From assembly GCA_016721115.1 (NCBI GenBank), contig JADKIW010000001.1, positions 1,937,501 to 2,001,500 on the forward strand: DNA of 64,000 bases. Reading direction: 5' to 3'. Source of the stretch: Candidatus Defluviilinea proxima. GTDB lineage: Bacteria; Chloroflexota; Anaerolineae; Anaerolineales; Villigracilaceae. A program made the position numbers and the translations under genes. The notes under the pieces were generated by a model. The model made no database searches, was not told the DNA's origin, and saw only the letters and a list, made by a program, of their open reading frames with translations. This document shows, piece by piece, positions 44,133 to 53,929 of the stretch. The stretch's first letter is position 1, and each line of letters begins with the position of its first letter.

Positions 44133-44667
44133 CGGAACCCTCCGTTTGGAATAACTTCACCATCTTGGGTACGTCGTTCTTGCGCTTACACTCTGGGCAA
44201 ATTTCCAACAAGGTGAGCGTGTCTTTTAACGTCTCTTCAGACATATCGCTTTGTTTGAGCAGTGCTGTTACATACTCGATTTCTTTGACCGGGGCAAAGT
44301 ACGTTCCGCAGACTCGGCAGGCGGCGAGTTTGTAATCAGCCTTTTCGTACAAGTCCTGCTTGTTCATGACAGCTAGTTCAAAGTCTGGGCTGAGCGTGAT
44401 GGCTCCCGTCGGGCAGACCTCTTCACAGCGACCGCAATAAATGCAACGGCCCATGAAAAGACTCCACGTCTGATATCCCTGATCGAGGTCAGTAGTGATA
44501 TGCAGGGCGTTTGGCGGACAGGCAATGGCGCAGGCCGCACAGGCAATGCACATTTCAGGGTCGTGGTGCGGCTTGCCTCGAAAGCCCGGCATCTGTTCGA
44601 TGGGCTCGAACGGATAGGGCAGTGTGGCATTGCCAACCTTCAAAACTTCTCTGATGAGTTTCAGCAT
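44122..44667 (-). CDS. hyfH: Hydrogenase iron-sulfur subunit HyfH/HycF
   Basis: At 181 aa it has the same length as E. coli HyfH. Two [4Fe-4S] motifs (CIACAACAIACPP and CIYCGRCEEVCPT) are followed by further cysteines, CRVCGTYFAP and CPECKRK, which look like a zinc- or iron-binding tail. It relays electrons between the small subunit and the peripheral ferredoxins. Confidence 0.9.
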   Translation of the reverse strand: MLKLIREVLKVGNATLPYPFEPIEQMPGFRGKPHHDPEMCIACAACAIACPPNALHITTDLDQGYQTWSLFMGRCIYCGRCEEVCPTGAITLSPDFELAVMNKQDLYEKADYKLAACRVCGTYFAPVKEIEYVTALLKQSDMSEETLKDTLTLLEICPECKRKNDVPKMVKLFQTEGSDAH

Positions 44668-44681
44668 AAGTTCTCCTGTCT

Positions 44682-44768
44682 CGTCATTGCGAGGGCGTTA
44701 GCCCGAAGCAATCTCCAAATTGTCGAGGAGATTGCTTCGTCGTCGCTCCGCTCCTCCTCGCAATGACG
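44682..44768. repeat. Palindromic REP-like element
   Basis: Outer arms CGTCATTGCGAGG (44682-44694) and CCTCGCAATGACG (44756-44768) and inner arms CGAAGCAATCTCC (44704-44716) and GGAGATTGCTTCG (44727-44739) are both perfect. This CGTCATTGCGAGG-type unit is a dispersed repeat known from many bacterial genomes. It separates hyfG and hyfH and may attenuate or stabilise the message. Confidence 0.75.
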
Positions 44769-44775
44769 GGAGAGT

Positions 44776-46518
44776 TTATTTCTTCAACGGCGAGTCTTTG
44801 CGTTCGATGCAGTAGCGTTCCATTTCTTTGTACGGAACGATGGTTGCTTTCTTCTTGCGGACGTCCACAACTGTTACACGTTCGGTGCATGAGTAGCACG
44901 GGTCAATGCTGGCGACGATCAATGGCGCATCGGAAATGGTGTTGCCTCGCAACATGTATCGTAACGAGGGCCAGTTGTTGTAACTGGAGGCACGACACTT
45001 CCAGCGATATATCTTTTGGTTATCGCCCAACATGCTCCAGTGGATGTCCTCGCCACGAGGGGCTTCCACGTAACCGAGTGCAAATTTATACGGTTGATAC
45101 TTGAAGCCTTCGGTCAATACCGGACCTTCAGGCATCGAGTCCAGACAACGTTCTACGAGTGAAACCGACTCGAAGAATTCCTCAGCACGGATCAGCGTGC
45201 GAGACAGCACGTCACATCCATCTTTTGATACTGTATGCCACGGAACCTTGTCATAGGCGCTATAGGGATGGATGACACGAATATCACGTGCAAAACCAGA
45301 GCCACGCAATGTTGGCCCAACGGGGCTGTAGTCACGAGCCACCTGCGTTTCCAACCGCCCAATGTTCTGTGTGCGCTGGACGATATTGGGAGTTTCCAAC
45401 AACATGTTGACCAGTGTGGTTGCTTCGGCACGCAGTTCTTTTAGAAGTTGTAACGTCGTTGTGCGCTGCTCTTTCAATATGTCACGGCGCACGCCGCCGA
45501 TCAAGTTGACGCCATAGGTCTTGCGGGAACCTGTCAGCATTTCGGCCATCTTCATCGCCTTCTCACGGACACGGAAGAATTGCATAAAGCCCGTGTCAAA
45601 GCCAACGAAGTGACAAGCCAACCCAAGATTCAGCAAGTGACTGTGCAAGCGTTCCGTCTCGAGCAATATCGTGCGGATGAAGTGTGCCCGTACAGGCACT
45701 TCAATTCCCAACGCACGCTCTACCGAGTTGGTGTATGCCACGTTGTGAGCATATCCACAAATGCCGCAGATGCGATCCGCAAGGAACGTGACCTGGTCAT
45801 AGTTCAATCGACTTTCGGCGAGTTTCTCCATGCCACGATGGACATAGAAGAGACGATAGTCCGCATCAACGATGTGTTCACCATCCACATACAAACGGAA
45901 GTGACCGGGTTCATCAGAAGTCATGTGCAACGGCCCCAGCGGTACTTGGACGAGTCCTTCGCCCTCCACGTTGATGAAGTCATAGTTCTCGTCCTCAGTA
46001 GTCGGTTCAGGGCGGTAGCGGTAATCCATCGAATCTTTGCGCAAAGGATGAAGGTTGTCGGGCCAGTCGTCGGGTAGAACGAGGCGGCGTTCGTCCGGCA
46101 GTCCGATGGGTCGCAGGCCGAACATATCCCGCACTTCACGTTCGTACCAGATCGCTGCAGGCACTTTCGGAGTCACCGATGGGAACTCGGGTTGATGGGC
46201 AGGTATCTGCGCATGCACCACCACATATGCCTTGTCGTTCACTTCGAGATCGTTTGCGCCTTCCACCGATAAAACATAATAGATCGCAAACTGTCCATTG
46301 ATCGGGCGCTCGTCATTCGCCACCACGGTCGCAAGCCAGCCGCCCTGTTCGTAATACAACATCTCCACGATATCGGGCACGCTGTTCAACGGCACGGTCA
46401 CCGTCACCTGATCAGGCGCCTGCCACGCTTCGTCCATGATGGCACTACCAAAACGTGCACGCAGAGCCTCAATGTATTTTGTACCAACCTTCGGTTTCTC
46501 TTCCATCAATAAGGTCAT
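44776..46518 (-). CDS. hyfG: [NiFe]-hydrogenase large subunit HyfG/HycE (NuoCD-like fusion)
   Basis: At 580 aa, this is a fusion of a NuoC-like part (about 1-180) and the NuoD-like catalytic part. The four Ni-binding cysteines are present: L1 RICGICGYAH (about 247-256) and L2 DPCYSCTERV (about 538-547), so it is a hydrogenase and not complex I. The C-terminal tail, VVDVRKKKATIVPYKEMERY and RKDSPLKK, matches HycE and is the part removed by HycI. The group 4a (formate hydrogenlyase) class is most likely. It consumes or makes H2 at the cytoplasmic face of a membrane complex. Confidence 0.92.
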   Translation of the reverse strand: MTLLMEEKPKVGTKYIEALRARFGSAIMDEAWQAPDQVTVTVPLNSVPDIVEMLYYEQGGWLATVVANDERPINGQFAIYYVLSVEGANDLEVNDKAYVVVHAQIPAHQPEFPSVTPKVPAAIWYEREVRDMFGLRPIGLPDERRLVLPDDWPDNLHPLRKDSMDYRYRPEPTTEDENYDFINVEGEGLVQVPLGPLHMTSDEPGHFRLYVDGEHIVDADYRLFYVHRGMEKLAESRLNYDQVTFLADRICGICGYAHNVAYTNSVERALGIEVPVRAHFIRTILLETERLHSHLLNLGLACHFVGFDTGFMQFFRVREKAMKMAEMLTGSRKTYGVNLIGGVRRDILKEQRTTTLQLLKELRAEATTLVNMLLETPNIVQRTQNIGRLETQVARDYSPVGPTLRGSGFARDIRVIHPYSAYDKVPWHTVSKDGCDVLSRTLIRAEEFFESVSLVERCLDSMPEGPVLTEGFKYQPYKFALGYVEAPRGEDIHWSMLGDNQKIYRWKCRASSYNNWPSLRYMLRGNTISDAPLIVASIDPCYSCTERVTVVDVRKKKATIVPYKEMERYCIERKDSPLKK

Positions 46519-46530
46519 AGTGTTTCCTTT

Positions 46531-48057
46531 CTAGGGCAACAACGATAGGAGATTCGCAGCTTGTCCACCATCTCCCATCAACGTGCTGGCGCCGTTGAGC
46601 AATGTCATCAATTGGGATGGGATGTAGAGACCGAGTGCAACGATCAGGATGACCAACACAGCGCCGGGCAGTAACGTTAACCAATTCGCTTCACCCTTGA
46701 CCGTTGAATCTGGTTTCTGTCCGAAGAGGCTTGGTCCCAGAGCCCGGAAGAATGCCGCAAAAACCACCGTCAGGAACAACAGGCAAAAGACCATCAACCA
46801 GATGTGACCGGTGCCAAAGCCCGTTGTGATGATGAAGAACTTGCTGAGGAAGATGTTGAATGGGGGAGTGCCGACCAACGCCATTGCACCGACCATCAAC
46901 AACACACCGCTGAACGGGATGACCTGTAACAAGCCTTTAACATCATCCAGGTTGCGTGTGCGATATTTGATGAGAATGTTTCCGCTCGTGCAGAACATGA
47001 GCGACTTGACCAAACTATGATTGATGGCTTGCAATAAGCCCGCAAAGATTCCAGCCGGTCCGCCGATGCCAAACGCCAGCACGATCAAACCGATATTTTC
47101 CATGCTCGAATAAGCCAGCAAGCGTTTGATATCTCGTTGCACGTACATGAAGAACGCCGCCGCACCGATGGAGATCATTCCAAAGACGAGGAAGAGTGTC
47201 TGGGCGAATGCAGGTCCAAGCACCAAATTCGAGATCGTCGCAAAACGGAAGACGACCAGCAAGGCGCAATTCAACAACACGCCCGAAAGCATGGCGCTGA
47301 CCGGACTGGGCGCTTCGCTGTGCGCATCGGGCAACCAGGCATGCATGGGGAACAAGCCAGCTTTTGTGCCAAACCCAACCAGCACAAAGACGAATGCCAT
47401 CTTGATGAGTGTTGGGTCAAGCGATTGCGTATTCTTGATGATCTCCGTCCACAACACGGCATTATGTGGATTTTGCATCACATTGAATGCATCGGAGTAA
47501 ACCAACACGGTTCCGTATAAGCCGAACGCCACACCGACCGTACAGATGATGATGTACTTCCAAGCCGCTTCGAGCGAGGCACGATGTCCATAGATGCCCA
47601 CGAGAAAGGCTGAGCCGAGCGTCGTCGCTTCGATTGCCACCCACATCATGATGATGTTGTTGGCGGTCACCACCAAAAGCATGGTGAACAGGAATAAATT
47701 GAAAAGGCTGTAATAGGTGCTTAATTTATTGTCGTCGAACTCGCCAGTTTCCAGATCATGGCGTGTGTACCCGATGGAATAGATACCCACGAGGAAACCC
47801 ACCACGCCGATGATGAGCAGGAAGATGGCGCTGAGCGCATCCACGTGCAGCCAATCCGCCAATCCAAATATTGGACCTGTTTTGAGCACAGCGCTGACCG
47901 TCAATAAAGACATGACTAACACCAAAGTCACACTGATAAGATGCGCCGCTTCTATCAGAATACGTCCCACGCCTTTCAGCCAGCGGGCGGCAAACGCCAC
48001 CAGCGAGAAGATCAGCGGGATAAGCAACAGCCAGATCAAAACCGTGGTGTCCGTCAT
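46531..48057 (-). CDS. hyfF: Membrane antiporter-like subunit HyfF
   Basis: This 508-aa NuoL/M/N-like protein has about 14 hydrophobic helices. Conserved features include the FDDNKLSTYYSLFNLFLFTM region, the Glu in MMWVAIEATTL and Lys residues in FGTKAGLFPMHAWLPDAHSEAPSPVSAML. The length fits HyfF (526 aa). Such subunits are thought to move protons or Na+ while the hydrogenase turns over. Confidence 0.88.
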   Translation of the reverse strand: MTDTTVLIWLLLIPLIFSLVAFAARWLKGVGRILIEAAHLISVTLVLVMSLLTVSAVLKTGPIFGLADWLHVDALSAIFLLIIGVVGFLVGIYSIGYTRHDLETGEFDDNKLSTYYSLFNLFLFTMLLVVTANNIIMMWVAIEATTLGSAFLVGIYGHRASLEAAWKYIIICTVGVAFGLYGTVLVYSDAFNVMQNPHNAVLWTEIIKNTQSLDPTLIKMAFVFVLVGFGTKAGLFPMHAWLPDAHSEAPSPVSAMLSGVLLNCALLVVFRFATISNLVLGPAFAQTLFLVFGMISIGAAAFFMYVQRDIKRLLAYSSMENIGLIVLAFGIGGPAGIFAGLLQAINHSLVKSLMFCTSGNILIKYRTRNLDDVKGLLQVIPFSGVLLMVGAMALVGTPPFNIFLSKFFIITTGFGTGHIWLMVFCLLFLTVVFAAFFRALGPSLFGQKPDSTVKGEANWLTLLPGAVLVILIVALGLYIPSQLMTLLNGASTLMGDGGQAANLLSLLP

Positions 48058-48064
48058 ATTGCAC

Positions 48065-48715
48065 TTATCCTTTCAACGTGCTCAGGTCGGCGGTATCCAG
48101 TGTGCCCAACCGTTTGTATATCTGATAACCGAGCGCCACCATGATGACCACGCCGAAGACTGCGTCGGTGGCGATGCCGATCTCGACGATCTCAGGTGCA
48201 TTGTAGGCAAGCAGGGCAAGGGTCAGGTGTGAACCGTTTTCCATCAAACAGAAACCGATGATCTGTTTGAACAGGTTGCGTTGGGTCAGGATGCACAACT
48301 CGCCGAAGAAGAAGTGAGCCATCGAAACAGCGAGCGCAGGCTTGAACGGTTCCGCCGCCTTGAGTTGGATCTGGTTCACGACGACGAAGGAAACGGTTAA
48401 CGCAACGGCTGCAAGGAAGAACGAAAGCGTGGTTCCCATCAGGTTGCGAGGTTTTTCAGGGTTGCCCACTTTTGTGAAAGCGGTGTACAGGATCCACGGC
48501 ACCAAAACGACCTTGGTGACAAAGGCGCTCGCCACCCAAAGATAGAGTTCTTTGGCATCAGTGGCATACGCCAGTGCCGCAAGGATGCCCACCAGCACAA
48601 GAGATTGGACTCCATACATGATCGCCGACCAGCGTGGTTGTTTGACCTCGATCACCAGCAATGATGTCAGGATCAATAAGCCACTTAGACTGTTGACAAG
48701 GATTACGCTCGACAT
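48065..48715 (-). CDS. hyfE: Membrane subunit HyfE
   Basis: ATG 48715 (MSSVILVNSLSG) with AAGGAG upstream gives 216 aa, exactly the length of E. coli HyfE; the longer frame from 48751 runs into hyfD. It is a NuoK-like protein with about six hydrophobic helices, starting LLILTSLLVIEV. It fits the usual order between the two antiporter-type subunits. Confidence 0.85.
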   Translation of the reverse strand: MSSVILVNSLSGLLILTSLLVIEVKQPRWSAIMYGVQSLVLVGILAALAYATDAKELYLWVASAFVTKVVLVPWILYTAFTKVGNPEKPRNLMGTTLSFFLAAVALTVSFVVVNQIQLKAAEPFKPALAVSMAHFFFGELCILTQRNLFKQIIGFCLMENGSHLTLALLAYNAPEIVEIGIATDAVFGVVIMVALGYQIYKRLGTLDTADLSTLKG

Positions 48716-48728
48716 ATCGTGTATCTCC

Positions 48729-50171
48729 TTAACCCATCCACACTGCGGCAAAATATCCTGAGATGATTGTCAGGACCACCAGTGTTCCAAGAACGAACTG
48801 CATTTGGAATGGGAGACGTATTGCCGATGAAACATCAGGCGAGGGTTCGCCGGGCACGGCTTCACCGAAGACCCAGAAGAGCCAGGCAAAACTTCCCACC
48901 GTTTCGAGGGCGGCGATCACCATGAGAACCATCAATAACGGTTCAGCCTTTGCCACCATGAAGCCACCCGCCAGAATGCTGAATTTGCTGAAGAATGCGT
49001 TGAAAGGTGGCACACCGCTCACCGCAAGGGTTGCAACCGCAAAGCTGATTCCTACCAGCGGCATCTTTTTCATAATGCCTTTGAGCGACGGCAGCATCTT
49101 TGTCCCTGCGGCATAACTCAATGCACCCGCCACAAGGAAGAAAAGACTCTTCGCAAAAGCATGGTTGAAGATATGTGCGATCCCGCCATTGAATGCCATT
49201 GTGGAACCGAAGATCGAAATGGACAACGCCAGGAAGATATAAGAGAGTTGTGTGATGGTTGAATACGCCAGCAGTCTCTTCATATCTTTTTGCGGGAAGT
49301 ACATAAAGAAACCATAGAGCATCGTGACGATCGCCATGATCGCTCCAACTGTTCCAACCACCTGAGGCACTTGTCCTGCTGATGCAAGACACCGTGCAAA
49401 GATATACACGCCCACTTTCACCATCGAAGCCGCATGCAGGTAGGCACTGATCGGCGTGGGCGCCGACATGGCGTCTGGCAGCCAAAAGTGAAACGGCAAC
49501 TGCGCCGACTTGCCCCATGCGGCGATCATGACCCCAAAGAAAATAATGAGCTTGACGTTATCGGTCAGGCCTTCCAGCGCCGAGAGATCAAAAGTTTTGC
49601 TTGCGAGGAAAAACACCGCTGTTGCAACATACAGTCCCAGCGATGCCACTTGTGTTGTGATGATTGCCTTCATCGCCGCTTTGCGAGCTTTGGCATCATC
49701 GTAATAGCCGATCAGTCCCCACGAACAAATGCCGGTTAATTCGAAGAAGATCAACAGCCCAAGCATCGTGGATGAGCACACGACTCCTGCCATGGCTCCT
49801 ATGAACATCAACAGGAAGAAGTAATACCTGCGCTTCACATCGACTTCGGGATGCTCCAGGTTCTCTGAGCTGAGATACCCTGCTGAATACACCACGATCA
49901 GAAAGCCCACAAGGATCACAGCCAGACCGACCAATGCGCTGATCTTGTCGATGACAACGCCGAAGACTGTCACCCCAGCAATGGATGCCAACTCTGCTGT
50001 GAAAGGAGCTTGCCGATCCAGCCCCAATTGAATGAGGAGGAGAAGACTGCACACAAAGGCCAGAAATGCCGCACACTGGCTGAAGACCTTGACCCAACTG
50101 CGTGGGATGACCAACGTCAACAAGGCGCCCACGAACGGGATCAGAAGACTGGCGAGGAACAATGCGACCAT
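48729..50171 (-). CDS. hyfD: Membrane antiporter-like subunit HyfD
   Basis: This 480-aa NuoM/L-like protein (HyfD is 479 aa) has the conserved ELTGICSWGLIGYYDD, the Lys-bearing AAWGKSAQLPFHFWLPDAMSAPTPISAYLHAASMVKVGVY and PQKDMKRLLAYSTITQ. It is the second of three antiporter-like subunits in the operon and points to a pump with large ion-translocating capacity. Confidence 0.88.
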   Translation of the reverse strand: MVALFLASLLIPFVGALLTLVIPRSWVKVFSQCAAFLAFVCSLLLLIQLGLDRQAPFTAELASIAGVTVFGVVIDKISALVGLAVILVGFLIVVYSAGYLSSENLEHPEVDVKRRYYFFLLMFIGAMAGVVCSSTMLGLLIFFELTGICSWGLIGYYDDAKARKAAMKAIITTQVASLGLYVATAVFFLASKTFDLSALEGLTDNVKLIIFFGVMIAAWGKSAQLPFHFWLPDAMSAPTPISAYLHAASMVKVGVYIFARCLASAGQVPQVVGTVGAIMAIVTMLYGFFMYFPQKDMKRLLAYSTITQLSYIFLALSISIFGSTMAFNGGIAHIFNHAFAKSLFFLVAGALSYAAGTKMLPSLKGIMKKMPLVGISFAVATLAVSGVPPFNAFFSKFSILAGGFMVAKAEPLLMVLMVIAALETVGSFAWLFWVFGEAVPGEPSPDVSSAIRLPFQMQFVLGTLVVLTIISGYFAAVWMG

Positions 50172-50190
50172 GTTATTTGTTTCTCCTCAT

Positions 50191-51142
50191 CTACACATTG
50201 GCCAGATAGAATACGAACGAAAGGATCGCTGCGCCCAAGGCTGTCCACGTGACAGACGATGCTTTCATGAAGCGCACACGGGCCATTGCATTCTCAAACA
50301 CAGCAATGATGAAATAGAAGGCGATCACTTTCAAAAAGAAAACCGCAATCGAAATTAGTACTGCAAGGATCAAAGGCAATTCAGATTGTCCGGTGACACT
50401 TCCAAAAGGCAGGAAGACCGCAATGAACAACGCAACGATGACTACTTGCTTCATATAGATTCCCCACTTCATTAAAGCCAGCGACTTGCCGGAGAATTCC
50501 GTCAACGGGCCTTCCTGTAATTCCTGCTCTGCCTCAGCGAGGTCAAAGGGCAGTTTGCCCATCTCCACAAAGGATGCGAATGCAAAGGCTAACATCCCAA
50601 GCCACACAGATGTGTATAGCGGGATTTGCCCAGTCGCAACTTTCGTGCTGATCTCGCTCAAATTGGTGGAACCCGCCAGCAAAGCCATCACGAATAACAC
50701 CAGCACCATTACGGGTTCGATCAAAACGGAGAGGAACAGTTCTCGTCGTCCGCCTATGCCGCCGAACGTACTGCCAGTATCCAAACCCGAAAGGGCAAAG
50801 AAGAAGCGGGCGAGAGCGTAGAGATAGACCACAAGGATCAAGTCCCCGACCCATTCGAAGGGTGAGCGGGTCGTAAAGATGGGAATGATCGCCACGATCA
50901 ACAACATCACAATGAACGAAACATATGGGGTTGCACGGAATACCCAACTGGATTGCTCTGAAATTACTTCCTGTCGTTTCATCAATTTCAAAATGTCGCG
51001 ATAGTTTTGGAAGATGCTCGGCCCCCTGGCGGCTGTGCATTTTGGCCCGCATCACACGTGAGAAGCCTGCGAACAATGGCGCAAGTATCAGGATCACGAG
51101 AGCCTGCAAAAAACCAATGAAGAACATGCTGGTTGAACTCAT
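50191..51142 (-). CDS. hyfC: Membrane anchor HyfC/HycD (NuoH-like), frame shifted by 1 base
   Basis: Two frames make one protein. From ATG 51142 it reads MSSTSMFFIGFLQALVILIL and AGFSRVMRAKMHSRQG; the frame then shifts in a GGGGG run (about 51020-51024 on this strand) and continues PSIFQNYRDILKLMKRQE, then the open frame 50191-50991. Removing one G restores a 316-aa protein (HyfC is 315 aa) with eight hydrophobic helices and the NuoH-like ELQEGPLTEFSGKSLAL. All other subunits are intact, so a sequencing or assembly error is more likely than a real mutation. If real, it would destroy the complex. Confidence 0.8.
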
Positions 51143-51152
51143 GGCCTTCTCC

Positions 51153-53168
51153 CTATTTGAAAACGGCGATCAGAAGAACGATCAACGTCAGGATGATGTA
51201 CAGGCAGTACATGCGAATGTCGCCCATTTGAAGCGCCTGAATGTGTCGTCCCACATAATCCACAGAGCGTGTCGTCGGTCCCTTGATGATATTTTCCAGA
51301 ACGGGCTCGGCACGCAAGATCGCATCCCGCACGCGCTTTGACCATGCACCGATTGCATCCAATGGTTTTTGAATAGCCGTGCGCATCTGATAGATCACGC
51401 TAAATGTTGTCGTGATGGGTTGGTCAAAGTTGCTGGCCGACACCGACATCTGGCTTGAATATCCATAGCCGCAAGCCCATGGGTCGTTCACCATCTTCGT
51501 CCCGGCTTTGCGGTCGCCGTAAATGGCGATCACCACTACAGGCACCAGCAACAACCCGAGCAAAAGGATGGCGATCAACGGTGCAGATAAAACTCCCTGT
51601 GCTGTGTTTACATACACCCACGAGCCGTTTGCCACCGTCATGTTTTGGATATGGAATGTGCTTGCAACAACGTTTGCGAGATACGGAGCGATGAGCGGCG
51701 TACACAAGCCCAACAGGACGCATCCAATGGCGAGGAACGCCATGCCGCCCAACATTGAATCCGGTACTTCAATTGCCTTGCTTGCCTTTTCGCTTCTTGC
51801 TGGACCTGAGAATGCACTGCTGTACATCTTGATCGCCACCATCGCTGACAGCGTTCCGACGAGCGCAAGGATCGCCGCACACAATGGCAGTAATGCACGT
51901 ATGATGAAATCCTGTCCGTTGCTGGCTGTGAAGAAGGCTTGATAAGTGAACCACTCGCTGACAAATCCATTGAACGGAGGCATCGCCGCAATGGATAAGC
52001 CTCCTGCAAGGAACATCAAAGATGTCCACGGCATCAAACGTCCGAGGCCACCCAGTTCATTCAGATTGCGTGTGTGAGTTGAATAATCTATCGAACCAGC
52101 TCCGAGGAACAGGAGACCTTTGAAGAAGGAATGGTTCAGGGCGTGGTACAAGGCCGCTAAAAAGCCGATCAGTTCAACGGTCGATTGATGCGTAGCCGTC
52201 CCGATCATCCCAGTGCCGATGCCCAGCAGAATGATCCCCACGTTCTCGACACTCGAGTAGGCAAGTATCCGCTTGATATCTTTTTCGGTGAGAGCGTAGA
52301 ACACACCGATCACGGCTGAGAGTGCGCCGAAAGCAAGTATCAGGATTCCCCACCATAAAGTGGATGCGCCGAGGATCTCCACACAAATGCGCAGGATGCC
52401 GTACAGCGCTGTCTTGAGCATCACGCCCGAAAGGAGTGCTGAGACGGGCGATGGGGCGGCGGGGTGCGCGCGAGGAAGCCAGATGTGCAACGGAACCATA
52501 CCTGCCTTGGCACCGAATCCGAAGAAGGCCAGCACGAAGACTAGGTTGCGAACCACTGGCGAGAGTTGACTCAGACGAAATGATTCAAAATCAAAACTGC
52601 CCGTGTTGATGTAGAACACAAAGAACGACAGCATGATCAAGGCGGTACCAGTGTGTGCCACCAGCATGTAGAGATAGCCCGCCTGAACTGATTCTTTTTT
52701 CTCGCCTTCAAAGATGACCAGGAAATACGACGCCAGTGTCATCATTTCCCAGAAGATGAGAAAGTAGAAAGCGTTGTCTATGGTCACCACCAGCAACATC
52801 ATGGCAATGAACATGTTCGTGAAAAAGCCCAATGTGCCAATGTTGCGATCTGGGTAGTGTTTGAAATAGGAGATGGCATAAAAACTTGTCGCCAACCCCA
52901 ATAGACAGATGATGACCACCATCAAAGTGGAGAGGCCATCCATTTGCAAAGTGAATTGCCCGAAGGGAAGCGGGACGGGTAACTTGAGCGGGGCGGGGGA
53001 GTGTGTGATAGCCTGTGCCGCAGAGACAACCCCAGTGAGAGATGCGAGAGTTCCCATCAGCCCGGCAGTAATGCGGGCGGTACGTTGAAACCCGCTGAGT
53101 AACAACGAAGCCAGCGCTCCCACCCCGAACAACGACACGGAAAGCAGTAATACCTGAATGGCATCCAT
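51153..53168 (-). CDS. hyfB: Membrane antiporter-like subunit HyfB
   Basis: The 671-aa NuoL-like protein has almost exactly the length of HyfB (672 aa). It has the core MLVAHTGTALIMLSFFVFYI, FGFGAKAGMVPLHIWLPRAHPAAPSPVSALLSGVMLKTALYG and EKDIKRILAYSSVEN, with a long C-terminal helical extension. It is the largest ion-moving subunit of the complex. Confidence 0.9.
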   Translation of the reverse strand: MDAIQVLLLSVSLFGVGALASLLLSGFQRTARITAGLMGTLASLTGVVSAAQAITHSPAPLKLPVPLPFGQFTLQMDGLSTLMVVIICLLGLATSFYAISYFKHYPDRNIGTLGFFTNMFIAMMLLVVTIDNAFYFLIFWEMMTLASYFLVIFEGEKKESVQAGYLYMLVAHTGTALIMLSFFVFYINTGSFDFESFRLSQLSPVVRNLVFVLAFFGFGAKAGMVPLHIWLPRAHPAAPSPVSALLSGVMLKTALYGILRICVEILGASTLWWGILILAFGALSAVIGVFYALTEKDIKRILAYSSVENVGIILLGIGTGMIGTATHQSTVELIGFLAALYHALNHSFFKGLLFLGAGSIDYSTHTRNLNELGGLGRLMPWTSLMFLAGGLSIAAMPPFNGFVSEWFTYQAFFTASNGQDFIIRALLPLCAAILALVGTLSAMVAIKMYSSAFSGPARSEKASKAIEVPDSMLGGMAFLAIGCVLLGLCTPLIAPYLANVVASTFHIQNMTVANGSWVYVNTAQGVLSAPLIAILLLGLLLVPVVVIAIYGDRKAGTKMVNDPWACGYGYSSQMSVSASNFDQPITTTFSVIYQMRTAIQKPLDAIGAWSKRVRDAILRAEPVLENIIKGPTTRSVDYVGRHIQALQMGDIRMYCLYIILTLIVLLIAVFK

Positions 53169-53182
53169 ACGGACTCCCTCCG

Positions 53183-53788
53183 CTAAATTTCTTCGAGCAA
53201 TTTGACAGACTTGATTTCTTCGATGAATTCCTTCGAATGTCCCGACGCCTCATCCACCAGACTCAACGCCTTATGTGGACAGGCGAGCACACAGACGGGA
53301 CCTTCCGGGCTGAAGTAGCATAGATCACATTTGACGGCGACCGTCTTTTGACCGATGTTCCAGTTCAGAATAGAAAGTTTTTCCTGTATCGCAAATTCAC
53401 GCAGATACATGGGGTCTGATTGATACGGTGTATTGACATAGGTATATTGCCCCGCATTGAATTCAATCTTTGGAAGTGGCGTGCCTCCCGGTATGATGGC
53501 CCCAAATGGGCACGCCAAAGCGCACATCTTACAGCCGATGCACAGGCTTTCGTTCAGAATAACAGAGTCATCACGGGCAGTGATGGCATGCACCGGGCAA
53601 ACTGCCGCACACGATGGTTCCTCGCAGTGCCGGCACTGAATGGGCATCGTGCCGAGGGGCGGCGTGTGCATGATGTATAGCCTGGGGTATGCCTGTAACC
53701 CGACCTTACGATGGCCTTCAACACAACCGGCCACGCAGGCATAACACCCGATACACCGTTTAGGATCAGCGACTACAACGTGTTTCAT
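53183..53788 (-). CDS. hyfA: Electron-transfer ferredoxin HyfA/HycB
   Basis: This 201-aa polyferredoxin has four [4Fe-4S] motifs: CIGCYACVAGCVEG, CRHCEEPSCAAVCPV, CIGCKMCALACPF and CDLC...CVLACP. It is the first gene of the operon and passes electrons between the soluble FDH/diaphorase part and the membrane arm. Its start is followed closely by hyfB (14-bp gap). Confidence 0.9.
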   Translation of the reverse strand: MKHVVVADPKRCIGCYACVAGCVEGHRKVGLQAYPRLYIMHTPPLGTMPIQCRHCEEPSCAAVCPVHAITARDDSVILNESLCIGCKMCALACPFGAIIPGGTPLPKIEFNAGQYTYVNTPYQSDPMYLREFAIQEKLSILNWNIGQKTVAVKCDLCYFSPEGPVCVLACPHKALSLVDEASGHSKEFIEEIKSVKLLEEI

Positions 53789-53929
53789 ATTACCTCCGTC
53801 GAACTTCGGAGTGCTTCACCGCGTTGGTGTTCAGTTATGTCAACATAGGTAAATGGTTGACCTAACCAGCGGTAAAGATGAATCAGCCTGTAAGACTCTG
53901 TTAAATTGTTTAGGGTAAATCACATCCTG

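Noticed and set aside
44776..46518. NuoCD subunit of respiratory complex I
   Set aside because: Both CxxC pairs that bind Ni-Fe are present and the HycE-type C-terminal tail is intact; complex I lacks these.
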